Below, in pieces: positions 62,243 to 64,000 of a stretch of 64,000 bases of DNA. This DNA comes from Mesorhizobium sp. B2-4-3 (GTDB lineage Bacteria; Pseudomonadota; Alphaproteobacteria; Rhizobiales; Rhizobiaceae). How positions within the stretch are numbered: the first letter of the stretch is position 1; each line of letters starts with the position of its first letter. The stretch spans positions 124,001-188,000 of the forward strand of contig NZ_VFVL01000005.1 in NCBI RefSeq assembly GCF_006442815.1, written 5' to 3'. The position numbers were made by a program, and so were the translations under genes. Below the pieces are notes generated by a model. The model saw only the letters and a list, made by a program, of their open reading frames with translations. It ran no database searches and was not told the origin of the DNA.

Positions 62243-63130
62243 ATGACTCTCGACCAGTTGCGCATCTTCGTCGCCGTCGCCGAGCACGGCCATATGACCA
62301 AGGCCGCCGAGCGTCTCGGCATCTCGCAATCGGCGGCGTCGGCCGCCATCCGCGCGCTCGAAAGCCAGCATGGCGTGCGCCTGTTCAACCGGGTCGGCCG
62401 CAACATCGAACTGGCGCAGACTGGCCATCGCTTCCTGCCGGAGGCGAAGGCGGTCCTGGATCGCGCCGCCGCTGCCCGCGGCGTTCTGGAGGATGTCTCG
62501 CAGACCGTCGCCGGCAGCCTGTCGATCGCGGCGAGCCAGACCATCGCCAGCTACTGGCTGCCGCGTCGCCTTGCTGCCTTCCACGAAGCCTATCCGGCTG
62601 TGAAGCTGAGCGTGACGATCGGCAACACCAGGCAGGTCGAGACCAATGTGCTGGACGGCCGCGCCGATTTCGGCCTGGTCGAGGGCCGCACCGAGTCCGA
62701 CATCCTGCGCCGCGCCACGGTCGATGAGGACCGCCCGATGCTGGTGGTCGCGCGCTCGCATCCCGAGATTCCGATGACGCGGGCGGGAAACTTCGACATC
62801 AGGGCCTTGCGCTGGATCATCAGGGAAGGCGGGTCGGGCACGCGCGAGGCGCTGGAGGATTTCGCGCTCAGTCAGGGGGTTCCGCCGGCGGAATTGCAGA
62901 TTTTCCTCGTCCTGCCCAGCAACGAGGCCGTGCGTCAGGCCGTCGAAGCCGGCGCGGGGGCGACGATCATCTCGGAGCTCGTCGTCGCGCGCTCCCTGGC
63001 GGAGGGCAGCCTCAGGGCCGTGCCGGTCGAACTGCCGAAACGCGACTTCGCCATGATCACGCACCGCGACCGCCAGGCGAGCCTCGCCCAGATGGCGCTG
63101 AAGGCGCATCTGGGTGGAAAGGTCGGCTGA
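62243..63130 (+). CDS. LysR-family transcriptional regulator
   Basis: 295 residues. N-terminal winged helix TLDQLRIFVAVAEHGHMTKA, RLGISQSAASAAIRALESQH, GVRLFNRVGRNIEL. Effector-binding domain from about residue 90 (GSLSIAASQTIASYWLPRRL, DGRADFGLVEGRTE, AGAGATIISELVVARSLAEG). Start ATG 62243. Divergent from the soe genes, so it probably controls them; the inducer may be a sulfur compound, which is inference only. Confidence 0.92.
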   Translation: MTLDQLRIFVAVAEHGHMTKAAERLGISQSAASAAIRALESQHGVRLFNRVGRNIELAQTGHRFLPEAKAVLDRAAAARGVLEDVSQTVAGSLSIAASQTIASYWLPRRLAAFHEAYPAVKLSVTIGNTRQVETNVLDGRADFGLVEGRTESDILRRATVDEDRPMLVVARSHPEIPMTRAGNFDIRALRWIIREGGSGTREALEDFALSQGVPPAELQIFLVLPSNEAVRQAVEAGAGATIISELVVARSLAEGSLRAVPVELPKRDFAMITHRDRQASLAQMALKAHLGGKVG

Positions 63131-63207
63131 TCTCGGGACAGCACCCGAACTATGTCGTTGGCATGTTGATCATCGCGAACGCTCGCGATTAGCCGAAAGC
63201 CTCCGAA

Positions 63208-63391
63208 CTTCGTCATTCACGGGCGGAACGACGCGAAGCGGAGCGTAGACCCGAGAATCCATTCCGTGACCTTCGACGTGGAGTGCAGCGGAGCAGAATT
63301 CTGCATCGGAGCGGCTCTTATGCGTCACGGAATGGATCCTCGGGTCTGCGCTGCGTCGCTTCGCTCCTTGCTCCGCCCGTGGATGACGAAG
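63208..63391. repeat. Long imperfect palindrome (about 184 bp)
   Basis: The 20-base ends (CTTCGTCATTCACGGGCGGA at 63208-63227 and its partner at 63372-63391) pair with one mismatch. Inner 23-base arms (63248-63270 and 63324-63346) pair with one mismatch. It fills most of the 290-base gap between the LysR gene and the hsp70-like gene. Confidence 0.9.
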
Positions 63392-63420
63392 TGAGGGGCG
63401 GTTTCGCCATTCTCCGTCGG

Positions 63421-64000
63421 TCACGCGTATTTGCGCTGCGCATCCAGCGCTAGGCCGAGGCCGACCGAGCCGAACATGTCGCCCTCGATGACGGCGGCCT
63501 GCGGCACCAGCGACAGGATCCGCCGCTTCGCCAGCGGGATGGCGGTCGAACCGCCGGTGAGGAACACGGCGGTGATGGCCGAGGCGGCAACGCCAGCGTC
63601 GGCGATCGTTTGTCTCACCGTCGCGGCCACGCGTTCGATATCGCCGCCGATCGTCTCCTCAAGGCCGGCGCGCGTGATCTCGGCCGCGAAGCGCGCGCCG
63701 GGCAGCGACACCTTCACTTCGGCCGAGGACTGGTCGGTCAGCGCGATCTTCGCCCTCTCGACGAGGCCCGCCATCGCATGGCCATAGCGCTGCTCCACGA
63801 CATGGATGAAGCGGTCGACGAGGTCGGGCCGCTCGGCCTCGTAGCGGATCTGCCGCAGGTCGTTCATCGCCTTGGCGGTGTAGACGAGGTTGATGCGCTG
63901 CCAGGTCGCCAGGTCGATGAAATAGGCAGCGGGCAGGTTGCGCTTGTGGTCCTTGGTCCGTGTCAGATAGCCGAGCTCGGGCATGACATGGGCGATGCTG
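63421..64000 (-). CDS. YegD-like Hsp70-family chaperone, 5' end outside the window
   Basis: The C-terminal part (about 190 residues) of an Hsp70-like ATPase. The frame stays open through the window edge (SIAHVMPELGY), so the ATPase start is missing. ITAVFLTGGSTAIPLAKRRI is the phosphate/adenosine-site motif of the actin-like fold, and the chain ends LGLALDAQRKYA with no peptide-binding domain, as in YegD. Its function is not known with certainty. Confidence 0.85.
   Translation of the reverse strand, partial: SIAHVMPELGYLTRTKDHKRNLPAAYFIDLATWQRINLVYTAKAMNDLRQIRYEAERPDLVDRFIHVVEQRYGHAMAGLVERAKIALTDQSSAEVKVSLPGARFAAEITRAGLEETIGGDIERVAATVRQTIADAGVAASAITAVFLTGGSTAIPLAKRRILSLVPQAAVIEGDMFGSVGLGLALDAQRKYA

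Overview
The window is GC-rich chromosomal core DNA from an alphaproteobacterium of the order Hyphomicrobiales (Rhizobiales). Protein wording and gene order fit a Mesorhizobium-like member of the Phyllobacteriaceae. The main clues are the lnt-praR-metK-trmB order, irr divergent from fabA, a Tad pilus locus next to deoB, MetK/TrmB/Irr sequences of rhizobial type, and many short palindromic intergenic repeats of the rhizobial kind. I see no rRNA, tRNA, insertion sequence, prophage or CRISPR array.

Layout. 1-4900: partial VOC protein, lnt, praR, metK, trmB (apparently starting at CTG). 4900-5880: a small toxin-antitoxin island (DUF1778 antitoxin without its partner, then a parDE pair). 5900-17600: the translation and RNA-metabolism superoperon rimP-nusA-ylxR-infB-rbfA-truB, then corA, rpsO and pnp, preceded by a clear promoter and a leader terminator. 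17660-25000: rsmC, an EAL/GGDEF protein, fabA-fabB-fabI, irr, a DUF4260 protein and an SH3 protein. 25185-29100: a 2-hydroxyacid dehydrogenase, a two-subunit aconitase X, a GNAT and a MoeB-like enzyme. 29237-36421: the replication cluster dnaA-dnaN-recF, rpsT, an enoyl-CoA hydratase and mutM. 36414-50975: deoB, an orphan PhnD-like protein and the complete-looking Tad/Flp pilus locus (two TadE-like proteins, a CpaC-N-like protein, pilA, cpaABCDEF, tadB, tadC, tadD). 51101-57353: an M17 aminopeptidase, a small MarR, an NlpC/P60 protein, and a helicase-PdeM DNA-damage pair. 57357-63130: a cytoplasmic molybdoenzyme complex resembling SoeABC sulfite dehydrogenase with a divergent LysR regulator and a small coupled ORF. 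63421-64000: partial YegD-like Hsp70.

Between the genes lies a notable repeat population. At least eleven palindromes share one architecture: a variable outer stem, a covarying inner stem ending in AAAA/TTTT, a conserved 11-nt loop and a 4-nt 3' bulge. Other hairpin modules and three long (about 150-200 bp) imperfect palindromes are also present. Six genes have their stop codon inside or touching one of these elements. No single undescribed system dominates. The most unusual signals are the CTG start of trmB overlapping the metK stop, the modular palindromes with compensatory changes, a long palindrome that supplies the TAG stops of both convergent neighbours, CtrA-like boxes in the Tad pilus control regions, and a promoter plus terminator ahead of the nusA operon.
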